Part shown: positions 11,119 to 22,498 of the stretch, in pieces | Layout of the letters: each line of letters begins with the position of its first letter | How positions within the stretch are numbered: position 1 is the stretch's first letter | Source: Staphylococcus petrasii | GTDB taxonomy: Bacteria > Bacillota > Bacilli > Staphylococcales > Staphylococcaceae | Assembly: GCF_002902565.1 (NCBI RefSeq) | Contig: NZ_PPRC01000032.1 | Span: forward strand, 1-61,602 | Length of the DNA stretch: 61,602 nt | Direction: 5' to 3' | Translations under genes and position numbers: made by a program | Notes under the pieces: model-generated | What the model saw: only the letters and a program-made list of their open reading frames with translations | Told to the model about the DNA's origin: nothing | Database searches by the model: none

Positions 11119-13392
11119 TTAACCCTTTTGATTTTTAATCCATTTTTTAAGTTGTGAAAAGTCATCATAGAGTAGAAGTTGCTCAACTTCGATTCTTGCT
11201 TGTCTAGCTTGATAAATGCGACTTGATTCAATCGCTTGTTTGTTAGGATTATTGTTTATTTTAATTATACCATTTTCATCAGTGATAAAGCCTAAGTCAA
11301 GAAACACTTTCAACATAAATTTAAGTACGTTAGGTTTAATTCTTAAATACTGACATAATTGCATGCCTTCTTGCGCTAAATTCATTTCTTGTTTATTCAT
11401 TAATGCCTTATAGCAATTTTTGAATAACGTTGCGTTTGGCATACCTTCGAAATATATCGACTGACTGTGTTGTAAGATTAAATATAATTGCGAATAAGTT
11501 AAACCTTGTAAACTTTGTTGAATGCTTTCAAGATTTGGCGGTAAATCACGAAATACAATTATATCATGAGTTGGGTCTATCTCTTCACCATAAAAGTAAT
11601 AATTGTCATCTAATTTTTCTTTTTTTGGATGGATAACAAATGCATACTGATGATTAGTAGGATCTATATCCAATTGTTTACGTTTACTTCTATAATCTAA
11701 TATTTGTTCATCGTTGGTTGCTAAGTCTTGAATGATAAGTTGTGGTGATTGATTACCATTCCATTCATTAATTTGTAAATGACCTAACAGATTAATAGGT
11801 TGTCCTATTTCGAGCTGTGTAGCTAGTTGCCCATTTTTCCAGAAAAGATTTTGAAGCTGTTGTTCGCCGGCTACTAGTTTTAAATGAGCCTTATCTTTAC
11901 CAATCGCTTTAACATCTGTTACATCAATATCATCAATTTCAAATAACGGTTTCTCAAAATCTGTACCGAAAGGACTTAATTTTTGAATATCATTAATATT
12001 ACCAACCGTAATATCTTTTTCTTCGAGTTTTACAGTAACATGTTTAGTAGGTTCTAATGAAGTATGTTCTGTTAACTGTGCCATCCATTCATTTAAGCCT
12101 TGCTCTAATGGTTCAATGTTCTCAATTTCCATAGTCATTCCTGCAGCCATGTGGTGACCACCGAATTTAGAGATTAAGTCCTGATGCGCACTCAATATTT
12201 CAAACATTGACACTTGTTCAATACTTCTCGCCGAACCTTTAGCATGATTTTGTTCTAAATCTATATTTAAAATGAGGGTGGGTAGTGAATAAGTTTCAAC
12301 AATTTTAGATGCTACTATTCCTAATACACCTTCATGCCAATCTTCTTTGGCGAGTAATAAAAATTGATGACCAGCGTTCACTTTTTCTTCTGCCATCACT
12401 AAGGCTTCTTCAGTAATTTGAGCAACAATATCTTTACGCTCAATATTAAAATGTTCGACTTGTTCAGCTAAAAACTCGGCCTCTTCCTCATCTTCTGACA
12501 TAAGCAATTCTGCAGCTAATGAAGCATCTTCAAGACGACCTACTGCATTCAGTCTTGGTCCAATAATAAAACCAATTGTTTCTTCATTTATCGTGTCATT
12601 AAAACCAGCTTGATTTAAAATAGCTTTAATTTGTGGTGGACAATGCTCATTTAAGTGAGCCAATCCATTTTTTACAATGGTGCGGTTCTCATCTGTTAAT
12701 GACACTAAATCGGCAATTGTTCCAATAGCAGCTAAGCTCTCAAAATAATTAGGAGGATTGTCTAATAGCACTTGAGATAATTTAAAAGCTACACCTGCGC
12801 CACATAAGTAATGAAACGGATAATCAAATTCTGGATGCATAGGATGCACGATAGCATAAGCTTCTGGAAGTGTACGGCCAATTTCATGGTGGTCTGTAAC
12901 AATAACGTCTACGCCTAATTCCTGCACCATTTTTATTTCATTGTGACCCTGTATCCCATTATCAACTGTAATAATAAGTGAAACACCTTCATCGTAAGCA
13001 TTTCTAAATGCAAGTTCATTAGGACCATAGCCTTCAGTGAAGCGGTTAGGAATATACCATCCTACTTCAGCACCTAGCATTCTTAAAGTATTGACTAGAA
13101 TTGTGGTAGATGTAACACCGTCGGCATCATAATCGCCATACACTAATATACGCTCATTTTTATCAATCGCTTGATTGATTCTTTCGATTGCTTTATCCAT
13201 GTCACTTAATAAGCGAGGATCATGACTAACCGTTGAACCAGATAGTAAAGCGTTGATATCACTGTCTTTAGTGATAGCTTTACTTTCCAATACTTTTTTA
13301 ATTATAGGTGTTAATTTATATGCTTTAGCTACATCATCTGCTATATATTCAGTTGGAGGTTCATAAAGCCATTTATATTTAGATTTAATCAT
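11119..13392 (-). CDS. recJ: RecJ, single-strand-specific 5'-3' exonuclease
   Basis: A 757-residue DHH/DHHA1 nuclease of recombination and mismatch repair. Metal-binding motifs are visible: GDYDADGV (motif I), TVDNG, TDHHEIG (the DHH motif proper) and GAGVAFKLS. The DHHA1 domain carries GSARSIEQVSMFE and KFGGHHMAAGMT. A C-terminal extension typical of Firmicute RecJ follows, including an OB-like part. I start at the ATG at 13392 (MIKSKYKWLYEPP) behind AAGGAAGGA, which gives the S. aureus length; the frame runs ten codons further upstream. Confidence 0.95.
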   Translation of the reverse strand: MIKSKYKWLYEPPTEYIADDVAKAYKLTPIIKKVLESKAITKDSDINALLSGSTVSHDPRLLSDMDKAIERINQAIDKNERILVYGDYDADGVTSTTILVNTLRMLGAEVGWYIPNRFTEGYGPNELAFRNAYDEGVSLIITVDNGIQGHNEIKMVQELGVDVIVTDHHEIGRTLPEAYAIVHPMHPEFDYPFHYLCGAGVAFKLSQVLLDNPPNYFESLAAIGTIADLVSLTDENRTIVKNGLAHLNEHCPPQIKAILNQAGFNDTINEETIGFIIGPRLNAVGRLEDASLAAELLMSEDEEEAEFLAEQVEHFNIERKDIVAQITEEALVMAEEKVNAGHQFLLLAKEDWHEGVLGIVASKIVETYSLPTLILNIDLEQNHAKGSARSIEQVSMFEILSAHQDLISKFGGHHMAAGMTMEIENIEPLEQGLNEWMAQLTEHTSLEPTKHVTVKLEEKDITVGNINDIQKLSPFGTDFEKPLFEIDDIDVTDVKAIGKDKAHLKLVAGEQQLQNLFWKNGQLATQLEIGQPINLLGHLQINEWNGNQSPQLIIQDLATNDEQILDYRSKRKQLDIDPTNHQYAFVIHPKKEKLDDNYYFYGEEIDPTHDIIVFRDLPPNLESIQQSLQGLTYSQLYLILQHSQSIYFEGMPNATLFKNCYKALMNKQEMNLAQEGMQLCQYLRIKPNVLKFMLKVFLDLGFITDENGIIKINNNPNKQAIESSRIYQARQARIEVEQLLLYDDFSQLKKWIKNQKG

Positions 13393-13493
13393 ACAACTAT
13401 CCTTCCTTTTTCCAAGAGCCATTATACCTAAAATTATATTAAATAAAAAGTAACACCTTAGTAAATAAATAAAACTAGATTATTTGAAAAATA

Positions 13494-13534
13494 AAAAAAG
13501 AACTATCGATAAACCGAAGTTCATCAATAGTTCT
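13494..13534 (-). terminator. secDF terminator
   Basis: AGAACTATTGAT pairs with ATCGATAGTTCT around a loop containing ACTTCGGT, followed by a run of T on the minus strand. Confidence 0.88.
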
Positions 13535-13547
13535 AATAAATCAAATA

Positions 13548-15833
13548 TTAAACTAAGATTTTTTCATCATTAGATTTTTTCTCTTTATACACTACAAGTT
13601 TTCCATTTTCTGATTTCTTCAATTGACGTTTCTTCATGATGCCCCAAAGTGGAACAGCGATAAAGACTGAAGAGAATACCCCAGAAATTAAACCAATTAA
13701 TAGTGCAAGTGAGAAGTTAAATAGACTTGCTGCACCAAAGATTAATATCGCAATTACAACAACTACAACAGTTAATACTGTATTAATAGAACGTGTCATT
13801 GTTTGTCTAATTGAACGGTTAACAATATCATCAATTTGTGCAGGATCAGTAATCACTTTAATCTTATGCAAGTTCTCCCTTACACGGTCGAACGTAACAA
13901 TTGTATCGTTGATTGAATAACCTACGATAGTTAAAATTGCAGCAATGAATGTAATGTCTACTTCTAATCTGAATAAACTAAATAACGCAACAATAATAAA
14001 TACGTCGTGAAGTAAAGCTAATACAGATGAAAGACCCATTCTCCATTCGAATCTTAATGATACATAAATGATGATACCAATAGCTGCAAATATAAGAGCT
14101 TTCATAGCATTTTTAGCTAACTCTTGACCAATCATTGGAGACACAGTATTTACAGTTGGTTTATGGCCATATGCATCATTCATTTTCTCATTCACTTTAA
14201 TAACTTCATTTTTAGATAAAGCTTTTTTAAATTGAACAGTAGCTTGTTTATTGTCTTCACCATTAATTTGAATTTGGTCTGGCGTTAAACCTAAATCTTT
14301 AACAGTACGTTCAACTTGAGGTTGCGTCAATTTAGTATAAGAGTTGATATCTACACGCGTACCTGCAGAGAAATCAATACCTAAGTTTAATTTGAAAATA
14401 CTTAAAATAATAATACCAACGACTAAAATAAGTATACTTAAACTAATTAATGGTTTAGCTAATTTAACAAAATTCCATTTTTCAAATGAAGTTTTTAAGT
14501 CGTGTACATCTACGCCTTCATTAATATCATGACGGTCTTTCTTCTTAACACCAAATAACCAATATTTCTTTTTGAAATAATTAGATGATACAAGTAATGA
14601 AAGTAACCATCTTGATAAGAATACTGCCGTTACGAAGATCATTAAAATACCTAGTAATAACATCGTAGCGAAACCTTTAACTGAACTTTCACCGAAGAAG
14701 AATAATACGCCGGCTGCAATCACAGTTGTTAAGTTAGAGTCAAAGATAGTTAAGAATGAACTTTTATTCGCCTTGCTATAAGCTTGTTTAAGCGTTCGTC
14801 CAATCCTCAATTCATCTTTTATCCGTTCATACATTATGATGTTTGCATCGACTGCCATACCTACACCGAGCACTAAGGCAGCTAAACCTGGAAGTGTAAG
14901 CACCCCAGAAATAAAGTTAAATGCTACTAAAGTTAAGTAGATGTATACAGTTAATGCGATAATCGCAACTAAACCTGGTAATCTGTAGAAACCTACCATG
15001 AATAAGTAAATTACAGCAATACCAATTGCAGATGCAAAAATTGTTTTATCAAGCGCATCTTGACCAAATTGAGCACCTACAGAGTTTGAATAAATTTCTT
15101 TTAAATCAACTGGTAATGACCCAGCGTTAAGTAATTCTGCAATTTGTTTAGCTCTTTCCACGCCATCTTGACCATGGAAACCACCAGAAATTTCTACACT
15201 GTCTGAATTGATTGGTTGATTAACAGAAGCGGCTGAAACGTATTTACGTTTATTCTCAGGCTTCTCTAATTCTTTGTGATAGCTATCACCTTTCTTATAA
15301 TCTAACCAAACTACCATCATGTTTTCTTGCTTCTTAGAAATCTCTTCCGTTACTTTTTTAAATTTAGCACGGTCTTTCAATTTAAAAGTAACAGCTGGTT
15401 CATTCGTACCTTGTTTAAATTCTTGTTTTGCTGAACCTTGTACAATATCCTTACCAGTTAATTTAACTTTATCGTCTGCATCGCGAATGGTTAAATTAGC
15501 TTGAGAAGACAAGATTTTTCGAGCTTCGTCAGGATCTTTAACACCAGCTAACTGAACTCTGATACGATCAGGGTCTTCTACTTGAATATGTGGCTCTGAT
15601 ACACCCAATACGTTAACACGATTTTCTAACGTACGAGCCGTAGATTGTAAAGCATTATCATCAATCTTTTTGCCACCTTCAAGCGGTTTAACTTGGTAAA
15701 GCACCTCGAAACCACCCTGTAAATCAAGACCAAGATTTACGTTTTTAACTACTTTCTTATACGTAAGTCCCATTCCCACAAAGAGGAGGACTACAATTAA
15801 TAAGAAAGCAATTATCCTACTAATTTTTTTCAC
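13548..15833 (-). CDS. secDF: SecDF, fused protein-export accessory subunit
   Basis: A 761-residue membrane protein in which SecD and SecF are one chain, as in Bacillus and Staphylococcus. It uses the proton gradient to pull preproteins out of SecYEG. The first membrane segment is at residues 7-27, followed by NLGLDLQGGFEVLYQV, the large P1 extracellular domain, and a six-helix SecD half with GVGMAVDANIIMYERIKDE. The SecF half starts near residue 460, with LGIDFSAGTRVD and GYSINDTIVTFDRVREN. The signature acidic residues in both halves are intact. A leader hairpin lies upstream. Confidence 0.95.
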   Translation of the reverse strand: MKKISRIIAFLLIVVLLFVGMGLTYKKVVKNVNLGLDLQGGFEVLYQVKPLEGGKKIDDNALQSTARTLENRVNVLGVSEPHIQVEDPDRIRVQLAGVKDPDEARKILSSQANLTIRDADDKVKLTGKDIVQGSAKQEFKQGTNEPAVTFKLKDRAKFKKVTEEISKKQENMMVVWLDYKKGDSYHKELEKPENKRKYVSAASVNQPINSDSVEISGGFHGQDGVERAKQIAELLNAGSLPVDLKEIYSNSVGAQFGQDALDKTIFASAIGIAVIYLFMVGFYRLPGLVAIIALTVYIYLTLVAFNFISGVLTLPGLAALVLGVGMAVDANIIMYERIKDELRIGRTLKQAYSKANKSSFLTIFDSNLTTVIAAGVLFFFGESSVKGFATMLLLGILMIFVTAVFLSRWLLSLLVSSNYFKKKYWLFGVKKKDRHDINEGVDVHDLKTSFEKWNFVKLAKPLISLSILILVVGIIILSIFKLNLGIDFSAGTRVDINSYTKLTQPQVERTVKDLGLTPDQIQINGEDNKQATVQFKKALSKNEVIKVNEKMNDAYGHKPTVNTVSPMIGQELAKNAMKALIFAAIGIIIYVSLRFEWRMGLSSVLALLHDVFIIVALFSLFRLEVDITFIAAILTIVGYSINDTIVTFDRVRENLHKIKVITDPAQIDDIVNRSIRQTMTRSINTVLTVVVVVIAILIFGAASLFNFSLALLIGLISGVFSSVFIAVPLWGIMKKRQLKKSENGKLVVYKEKKSNDEKILV

Positions 15834-15868
15834 ATGAACACCTCATTGTTTACTTATGTAATTAGAAT

Positions 15869-15906
15869 AATCTTTTAATTAACCACGTGCAAGTTAATAA
15901 AAGATT
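15869..15906 (-). promoter_or_regulatory. Hairpin in the secDF leader
   Basis: Arms at 15869-15883 and 15893-15906 are complementary except for one bulged base, with a nine-base loop. It ends 36 bases before the secDF start. There is no T-run on the minus strand directly after it, so it is not an obvious terminator. Confidence 0.55.
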
Positions 15907-16080
15907 ACATTGTTATAACATGACTTAACTATATTAACATAACACAACCTTTAGTGAAATTCAGACCCATGTCCAATTTTTTAAATTTTAAAAATGTAGC
16001 ATTACATTCCTCGTTAAATTTTTAACTTACATTAAGATGGTTTATATATACCTTCTTATAAAAAATAAATAACGAAACGT

Positions 16081-16150
16081 TGTTGAGTGCGGGGCCCCAG
16101 CAAAGAGACTTTCATATAGAAAGTCTACAAACAAAGCAAGCTGGGGAAGG
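16081..16150. repeat. STAR-like GC-rich repeat hairpin
   Basis: A GGGGCCCC-centred element. CCCCAGC (16095-16101) pairs with GCTGGGG (16140-16146), and inside it AGACTTTC (16106-16113) pairs with GAAAGTCT (16119-16126). This architecture resembles the GGGGCCCCAACA-type intergenic repeats common in S. aureus (STAR-like elements). That link is from memory, not from a search. Confidence 0.65.
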
Positions 16151-16151
16151 A

Positions 16152-16175
16152 ACTTAAGTGTTTACACACTTAAGT
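16152..16175. repeat. Perfect 10-bp palindrome in the secDF-yajC gap
   Basis: ACTTAAGTGT and ACACTTAAGT are separated by TTAC. It follows directly after the STAR-like hairpin. It could be a hairpin in a transcript or a remnant of a repeat edge. Confidence 0.6.
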
Positions 16176-16215
16176 AAGTAGTTCTAATGATTAAAATCAA
16201 AGAACGACTTTATAA

Positions 16216-16282
16216 GACTACAGGCTTGAGCCTTTCCCGCAAGAAAGCGTCGCAACAAAATGAGTAACCTTTATCTAAGAAC
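16216..16282 (+). repeat. Dispersed intergenic repeat, copy A
   Basis: Starts GACTACAGGCTTGAG and ends TTATCTAAGAAC; 67 bases. It matches copies B and C over the whole length with substitutions: GACTACAGG, then a C-rich stretch, AAGCG, CAAC, GAGTAA and TCTAAGAAC occur in the same order and spacing. Confidence 0.75.
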
Positions 16283-16292
16283 TTCTTTACAA

Positions 16293-16360
16293 GACCAAGG
16301 CTCGACCCAGCCCCCTAAGCAAGCATCTCAACTTAAGTGAGTAAATATCTATCTAAGAAC
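16293..16360 (+). repeat. Dispersed intergenic repeat, copy B
   Basis: Starts GACCAAGGCTCGACCC and ends ATCTATCTAAGAAC; 68 bases. It lies ten bases after copy A, so A and B form an imperfect tandem pair. Conserved blocks are AGCCCCC, CTCAACTTAA, GAGTAAA and the terminal TCTAAGAAC. Confidence 0.75.
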
Positions 16361-16381
16361 ACCTTTAATGAAAACATATAC

Positions 16382-16417
16382 AAAAAAATGCCCACAAAGT
16401 TTTTAACTTCGTGGGCA
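16382..16417 (-). terminator. yajC operon terminator
   Basis: TGCCCAC pairs with GTGGGCA, extended by AAGTT/AACTT around an AAAA loop. A seven-base T-run follows on the minus strand. Confidence 0.9.
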
Positions 16418-16458
16418 CTCCAAGTTTCAAAGTAATGCTACTTTTCAACTTATATAAA

Positions 16459-16719
16459 TTATGATGGGTCTACTTGTTTAATGGCTGGTTTTTCGAAAGT
16501 CATTTCTGTACCATGACCATTTACAGTAATTACTACAGTAGTTTCATCTACAGCTTTAACTGTACCTTTTAAACCACCAATTGTAGTAACACGTTGACCT
16601 GATTCAATTCGACTAATCATTTCACGATGCTCTTTCGCACGTTTTTGTTGAGGTCGAATTAAAAAGAAATAAAACACAATAATTAAAATTATTGGTAAAA
16701 TCAATGCTGAAACATTCAT
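16459..16719 (-). CDS. yajC: YajC, Sec translocon accessory subunit
   Basis: An 86-residue membrane protein of the SecDF-YajC complex. One N-terminal membrane helix (about residues 5-22) is followed by the family signature FYFFLIRPQQKRAKEHREM and a small soluble domain (RVTTIGGLKGTVKAVDE). It is the last gene of the ruvA-ruvB-queA-tgt-yajC group. The repeat-rich gap separates it from secDF, its functional partner. Confidence 0.95.
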   Translation of the reverse strand: MNVSALILPIILIIVFYFFLIRPQQKRAKEHREMISRIESGQRVTTIGGLKGTVKAVDETTVVITVNGHGTEMTFEKPAIKQVDPS

Positions 16720-16734
16720 TATGTTTTCTCCTTA

Positions 16735-17886
<1,152 letters not shown>

Positions 17887-17893
17887 TCATTCA

Positions 17894-18919
17894 TTATATA
17901 ATTAACATTGCATCACCAAAGCTAAAGAATCTATATTCTAATTCCACAGCTTTATTGTATGCATTTAAAATATTTTTCTTACTACTAAATGCTGATACAA
18001 GCATAACTAGCGTTGACTTAGGTAGATGGAAGTTAGTAATCAAACCATCTATTGCTTTATATTCGAAACCAGGATAGATAAAAATATCTGTCCAACCGCT
18101 AACTGCTACAAATTGATCGTAGTCACGACGAATTGTTTCTAATGTTCTAGTAGATGTAGTACCAACTGAAATAATACGATGACCTTTTGCTTTAGTCTCA
18201 TTTAATAAATCAGCTGTTTCTTGTGTCATTTGATAATATTCACTATGCATTTCGTGATCGTCAATATTTTCAACACTAACTGGTCTAAATGTACCTAATC
18301 CTACATGTAAAGTAATAAAAGTAATATTAACACCTTTTGCTTTTATCTTTTCTAATAATTCATCAGTGAAATGTAAGCCCGCAGTCGGTGCAGCAGCAGA
18401 GCCACTTTCTCTCGCATAAACCGTTTGGTAACGATCTGGATCATCTAAGCGTTCTTTAATGTATGGTGGTAGTGGCATTTCACCTAGTTCATCTAAACGC
18501 TCTTCTAAGATACCATCGTAATGTAAGCGCATAATACGTCCGCCTTGGTCTAACTCTTTAATACACTCAGCGACAATTTTTCCTTCACCGAAAGATAATT
18601 TATTTCCGACTTTGATTCGTTTAGCTGGTTTTAATAATACTTCCCAATCGTTATCTTCAATGCGCGTAAGCATTAACATTTCTACTTTAGCGCCCGTTTC
18701 TTCTTTTAGGCCAAATAAACGAGCTGGCATAACACGCGTATCATTTAAAACAAGCGTATCTCCCGCTTCAAAGTAATCAATGACATCTGTAAAATGTTTA
18801 TGTTCCATTTCTCCAGATTCGCGCCCTAGTACTAATAAACGACTATGGTCTCTATCTTTTAATGGCGTTTGAGCAATTAACGATTCCGGCAAGTGATAAT
18901 CAAATTCCTCAACATTCAT
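17894..18919 (-). CDS. queA: QueA, S-adenosylmethionine:tRNA ribosyltransferase-isomerase
   Basis: A 341-residue enzyme that transfers and isomerises the ribosyl part of SAM onto preQ1-modified tRNA, giving epoxyqueuosine. The N-terminus [20 protein letters not shown] is typical. [12 protein letters not shown] and the C-terminal [20 protein letters not shown] are conserved family blocks. Length is standard. It lies ten bases after ruvB, and the order ruvA-ruvB-queA-tgt-yajC is conserved across Firmicutes. Confidence 0.97.
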   Translation of the reverse strand: MNVEEFDYHLPESLIAQTPLKDRDHSRLLVLGRESGEMEHKHFTDVIDYFEAGDTLVLNDTRVMPARLFGLKEETGAKVEMLMLTRIEDNDWEVLLKPAKRIKVGNKLSFGEGKIVAECIKELDQGGRIMRLHYDGILEERLDELGEMPLPPYIKERLDDPDRYQTVYARESGSAAAPTAGLHFTDELLEKIKAKGVNITFITLHVGLGTFRPVSVENIDDHEMHSEYYQMTQETADLLNETKAKGHRIISVGTTSTRTLETIRRDYDQFVAVSGWTDIFIYPGFEYKAIDGLITNFHLPKSTLVMLVSAFSSKKNILNAYNKAVELEYRFFSFGDAMLII

Positions 18920-18929
18920 TTAAATTCCC

Positions 18930-19925
18930 TCATTCTTTTATATTTTTAAAATGTTCATACGCAAACGCCGTAGCTTTTCTTCCTCTAGGCGTACGTTCAA
19001 TAAATCCTTTTTGTATTAAAAATGGTTCATAAACATCTTCAATAGTTATACGTTCTTCACCAATTGACACTGCAATCGTATCAAGCCCTACAGGACCTCC
19101 ATTATATTGATTAATAATACAGTTCATCATTTTATGATCAATATAGTCTAAACCTTCATCATCCACTTGTAAAAGCTGTAATGCTTGTTTAGTTGTCTCA
19201 ATATAAATTTGTTCATCCTCATTCACTTGTTGGAAATCTCTGACCCTTTTCAAAAGACGATTCGCAACACGAGGAGTCCCACGAGAACGTTTAGCTAGTT
19301 CAATTGCACTTTCATCATCAATCTTGGTTCCTAAAACATCTGCAGTACGTATAATAATTTCTTTTAAATCATTCTCATTATAATATTCAAGTCTGAGATG
19401 AACGCCGAAACGATCTCGTAAAGGACCGGTTAAACTTCCTGCACGTGTAGTAGCACCTACTAAAGTAAATGGAGGTAAATCAATACGTATGCTACGTGCT
19501 TCATCACCTTTACCAATAATAATGTCTAAGAAGAAATCTTCCATAGCAGAGTATAGAACTTCTTCTACAACACTACTTAAACGGTGTATCTCATCGATAA
19601 ATAATACATCACCTGGTTGTAAGCCTGATAATATAGCTGCTAAGTCTCCAGGTCTCTCTAATGAAGGTCCTGAAACAGTACGAATGTTGACTTCCATTTC
19701 ATTAGCAATAATATTAGATAGCGTCGTTTTACCTAATCCTGGGGGTCCAAATAACAACACATGATCAAGCGGTTCTTCACGTAATTTAGCCGCCTTAATA
19801 AAGACTTCTAAGTTACTTTTAATAGAAGATTGGCCAATATATTGTTTTAATCTTGTTGGTCTTAATGAATATTCAAAAGATGACTCATCATTGTGTAAAG
19901 ATTGATCAACCATTCTATCATCCAT
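18930..19925 (-). CDS. ruvB: RuvB, Holliday-junction branch-migration ATPase
   Basis: A 331-residue AAA+ motor that drives branch migration with RuvA. Walker A is GPPGLGKTT, Walker B is LFIDEIHRL, sensor 1 is LVGATTRAG, and the arginine finger is in GPLRDRFG. The C-terminal winged helix ([15 protein letters not shown]) binds DNA. It is 57 bases downstream of ruvA. The C-terminal tail is slightly shorter than in S. aureus. Confidence 0.97.
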   Translation of the reverse strand: MDDRMVDQSLHNDESSFEYSLRPTRLKQYIGQSSIKSNLEVFIKAAKLREEPLDHVLLFGPPGLGKTTLSNIIANEMEVNIRTVSGPSLERPGDLAAILSGLQPGDVLFIDEIHRLSSVVEEVLYSAMEDFFLDIIIGKGDEARSIRIDLPPFTLVGATTRAGSLTGPLRDRFGVHLRLEYYNENDLKEIIIRTADVLGTKIDDESAIELAKRSRGTPRVANRLLKRVRDFQQVNEDEQIYIETTKQALQLLQVDDEGLDYIDHKMMNCIINQYNGGPVGLDTIAVSIGEERITIEDVYEPFLIQKGFIERTPRGRKATAFAYEHFKNIKE

Positions 19926-19982
19926 ACTTAAATCCCCCCAGCTATTTTAAAATTATTATACAAAGCTAATTAACCTTGTAAT

Positions 19983-20588
19983 TTAAGATACTAAAGTTCT
20001 TAAACCTATCTTAACCGCTTCATCCACGGATTCTACATTTTCTTTATTAAGCACTTTTTCAACTTTCGCTAATTCTCTCTTAGAATAGCCTAATGCTTCA
20101 AGCGCTAATAAAGCTTCTTTAATTACATTTTCATTCACTGATGCTTGACCATCCATTTGGAATAGCGTTTCACTCGTTTCCTCAGTGATTTGAACTTTGC
20201 CTTTTAAGTCCAACACAATTTGGCGTGCCGTTTTCTTTCCAATACCAGGAAATTTAGTTAGATACGCATCGTTTTCATTTTCAATAGCGCGTTTGACTTC
20301 ATTTGGTGTACTTGTAGCTAAAATAGCTAATGCTGATTTAGGCCCTATACCCGTAACTTTAATCAAACTTAAGAACATATCTTTTTCTTCTTCACTAATA
20401 AAGCCATATAACAATTGAGCATCTTCTCTAACGATTAATGAAGTATAGATAGTCGCTTCTTTGTTTAAATATTTTTGAAAACGATAGGAATTAGGCGTTT
20501 GTATTTCATAACCAATTCCACTAGTTGTTTCTATGACAACATGTGTAGGAAATAGTTGTGTTAATTGTCCTTTAATATAAGCGTACAT
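19983..20588 (-). CDS. ruvA: RuvA, Holliday-junction binding protein
   Basis: A 201-residue protein. The N-terminal OB domain ([21 protein letters not shown]) is followed by two helix-hairpin-helix motifs ([16 protein letters not shown] and [22 protein letters not shown]) that grip the four-way junction. A C-terminal three-helix domain (about 155-201) contacts RuvB. Length fits the family. It sits 12 bases after the pheB-type ACT gene. Confidence 0.97.
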   Translation of the reverse strand: MYAYIKGQLTQLFPTHVVIETTSGIGYEIQTPNSYRFQKYLNKEATIYTSLIVREDAQLLYGFISEEEKDMFLSLIKVTGIGPKSALAILATSTPNEVKRAIENENDAYLTKFPGIGKKTARQIVLDLKGKVQITEETSETLFQMDGQASVNENVIKEALLALEALGYSKRELAKVEKVLNKENVESVDEAVKIGLRTLVS

Positions 20589-20600
20589 TTTTGACCTTCC

Positions 20601-21056
20601 TTACATACTCATACTGATTAGTTCTACTTTAGAAACGTGTTCAATATCTCGTAGTGCGATAATAATTTCATCGATAGATTTCGCAGTATCTTTCGCACTT
20701 AATGACAATGTGATAGTCGCTTTATCTTCCATAGGCACACTTTGATGAATAGTGAGCACAGACAATTCTAATTTAGAAACTGTATTTAACACTTGTGCAA
20801 GCATCCCTACAATATCATTCACGTATAAGATAAGCGTAAATTCACGATGTTCGAGCATTTTCTCGTCTACTGGAAAAATAGTTTCTCGGTATTTGTAAAA
20901 TGCACTTCGTGATAAATCAAATTGCTTAACTGCTTCAAAAATGGACAAGTTCGGATTATTTTTTAAAGCATCTTTAATTTTTAAAGTTTTCACAACAGAT
21001 TCTGGTAACACATCTTCGCGTATTAAATAAAACTTTTTATAATCTTTATTGTCCAC
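20601..21056 (-). CDS. pheB: ACT-domain protein, PheB family
   Basis: A 151-residue protein. An N-terminal helix-turn-helix-like part (about residues 1-60; DLSRSAFYKYRETIFP) is followed by an ACT domain (about 70-148; FTLILYVNDIVGMLAQVLNTVSKL). It is called PheB in Bacillus, next to obg. ACT domains usually bind an amino acid. The name suggests phenylalanine metabolism, but the exact role is not established and nothing in the sequence settles it. It lies 11 bases after obg. Confidence 0.8.
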   Translation of the reverse strand: MDNKDYKKFYLIREDVLPESVVKTLKIKDALKNNPNLSIFEAVKQFDLSRSAFYKYRETIFPVDEKMLEHREFTLILYVNDIVGMLAQVLNTVSKLELSVLTIHQSVPMEDKATITLSLSAKDTAKSIDEIIIALRDIEHVSKVELISMSM

Positions 21057-21067
21057 TTAAAGCACTC

Positions 21068-22360
21068 CTATTCTATAAATTCAAACTCTCCGCCTAAGAT
21101 TCTTACGATATCGCCATTGCTACATCCACGTTCTCTTAAGGCATCATCAATACCCATTGAACGCATTTGTCTTGCAAATCGTCTTACGGCTGGATCACTG
21201 TTAAAGTCTGTCATCTTGAACATACGTTCAATTGCATTACCACTTACTACATAAGCACCATCATCGTCTCTAGTAATCGTAAATTTATCTTGAGATGGTG
21301 TATGTTTATAAAGTACGCGGTTAATGCCAGCATCTTCATCTTCATCAACACTAAAGTCGATGTCTTTAACTTCTTCTAATTTATCAGCAATTGTATATAA
21401 TAATTGATCGATATTATTTCTAGTAATAGTAGAAACAGGAACAATTGTCACGTCTTCTCCAACTTCTTCTTTGAAAAGCGCTAAATTATCTTCTGCCTCA
21501 GGTATATCCATTTTATTAGCTACAATAATTTGAGGTCTGTCTTCTAATCTCTGCTTATAATTAACCAATTCTTTATTAATAATTTGATAGTCATCATAAG
21601 GATCACGGCCTTCTGAACCACTCATATCTATCATATGAACAATTACTTTTGTACGTTCTACATGTCTTAAAAATTGGTGACCTAAGCCCACACCATCAGA
21701 TGCACCTTCAATTAAACCAGGTAAATCAGCCATGACAAAACTTCTACTGTCTGGTGTAGAAACCACACCTAAATTAGGCTTGATTGTAGTAAAATGATAA
21801 GCACCAATTTTTGGTTTGGCTTTAGAAACGATTGATAATAGTGTAGATTTACCAACACTTGGGAAACCAACTAAGCCGACGTCTGCTAATAATTTAAGTT
21901 CTAAAGTAACATCTAATTCTTCACCTGGTTCACCATTCTCACTGAAATCTGGTGCAGGGTTTCTAGGCGTTGCGAAACGTGAATTTCCACGTCCACCTCT
22001 ACCACCTTTAGCAATCACTGCTCTTTGTTTATCTTCAACCAAGTCTGCTAAAACTTCGTCAGTGTCTACGCTTTTAATAATTGTACCAGGTGGCACTTTT
22101 AAGACTAAGGCTTCAGCATTTTTACCATGCATATTACTACTTTGTCCGTTTTCACCTTTTTTCGCTTTAAAATGGCGTTGGTATCTGAAGTCTAATAACG
22201 TTCTTAAACCTTCATCCACTTCAAATACTACAGAAGCACCTTTACCTCCATCGCCACCTGCTGGACCTCCAAAAGGTACATATTTCTCTCTACGATATGC
22301 TGTGATACCATTACCTCCATCACCAGCTTTAAGAGATATTTTAACTTGATCGACAAACAT
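21068..22360 (-). CDS. obg: Obg GTPase
   Basis: A 430-residue essential GTPase linked to 50S assembly and the stringent response. The glycine-rich Obg fold is at the start ([27 protein letters not shown]). The G domain follows, with GFPSVGKST (G1), DLPGLIEGA (G3) and NKMD (G4). A C-terminal OCT domain is at about 345-430. I start at the ATG at 22360 ([10 protein letters not shown]) behind GAGGTG; the frame's earlier GTG overlaps that ribosome binding site. Confidence 0.97.
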   Translation of the reverse strand: MFVDQVKISLKAGDGGNGITAYRREKYVPFGGPAGGDGGKGASVVFEVDEGLRTLLDFRYQRHFKAKKGENGQSSNMHGKNAEALVLKVPPGTIIKSVDTDEVLADLVEDKQRAVIAKGGRGGRGNSRFATPRNPAPDFSENGEPGEELDVTLELKLLADVGLVGFPSVGKSTLLSIVSKAKPKIGAYHFTTIKPNLGVVSTPDSRSFVMADLPGLIEGASDGVGLGHQFLRHVERTKVIVHMIDMSGSEGRDPYDDYQIINKELVNYKQRLEDRPQIIVANKMDIPEAEDNLALFKEEVGEDVTIVPVSTITRNNIDQLLYTIADKLEEVKDIDFSVDEDEDAGINRVLYKHTPSQDKFTITRDDDGAYVVSGNAIERMFKMTDFNSDPAVRRFARQMRSMGIDDALRERGCSNGDIVRILGGEFEFIE

Positions 22361-22452
22361 ATATCTCACCTCTTTTACTTTTAATTCATCAATGACAATA
22401 TTATATCATTAAGTATAAAATTTATATAAATAAACAAATTGTATTTTAAACA

Positions 22453-22486
22453 AAATAAAACACCAGAAGCATTCACTTCTGGTGTT
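22453..22486 (-). terminator. Terminator of the rplU-prp-rpmA operon
   Basis: AACACCAGAAG (22459-22469) pairs with CTTCTGGTGTT (22476-22486) around a six-base loop, followed on the minus strand by TTTTATTTTG. Confidence 0.88.
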
Positions 22487-22498
22487 AACTAGACAAAA

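Noticed and set aside
21816-22349. A 177-residue plus-strand frame
   Set aside because: It is antisense to the glycine-rich part of obg, which gives long open antisense frames by codon composition alone.
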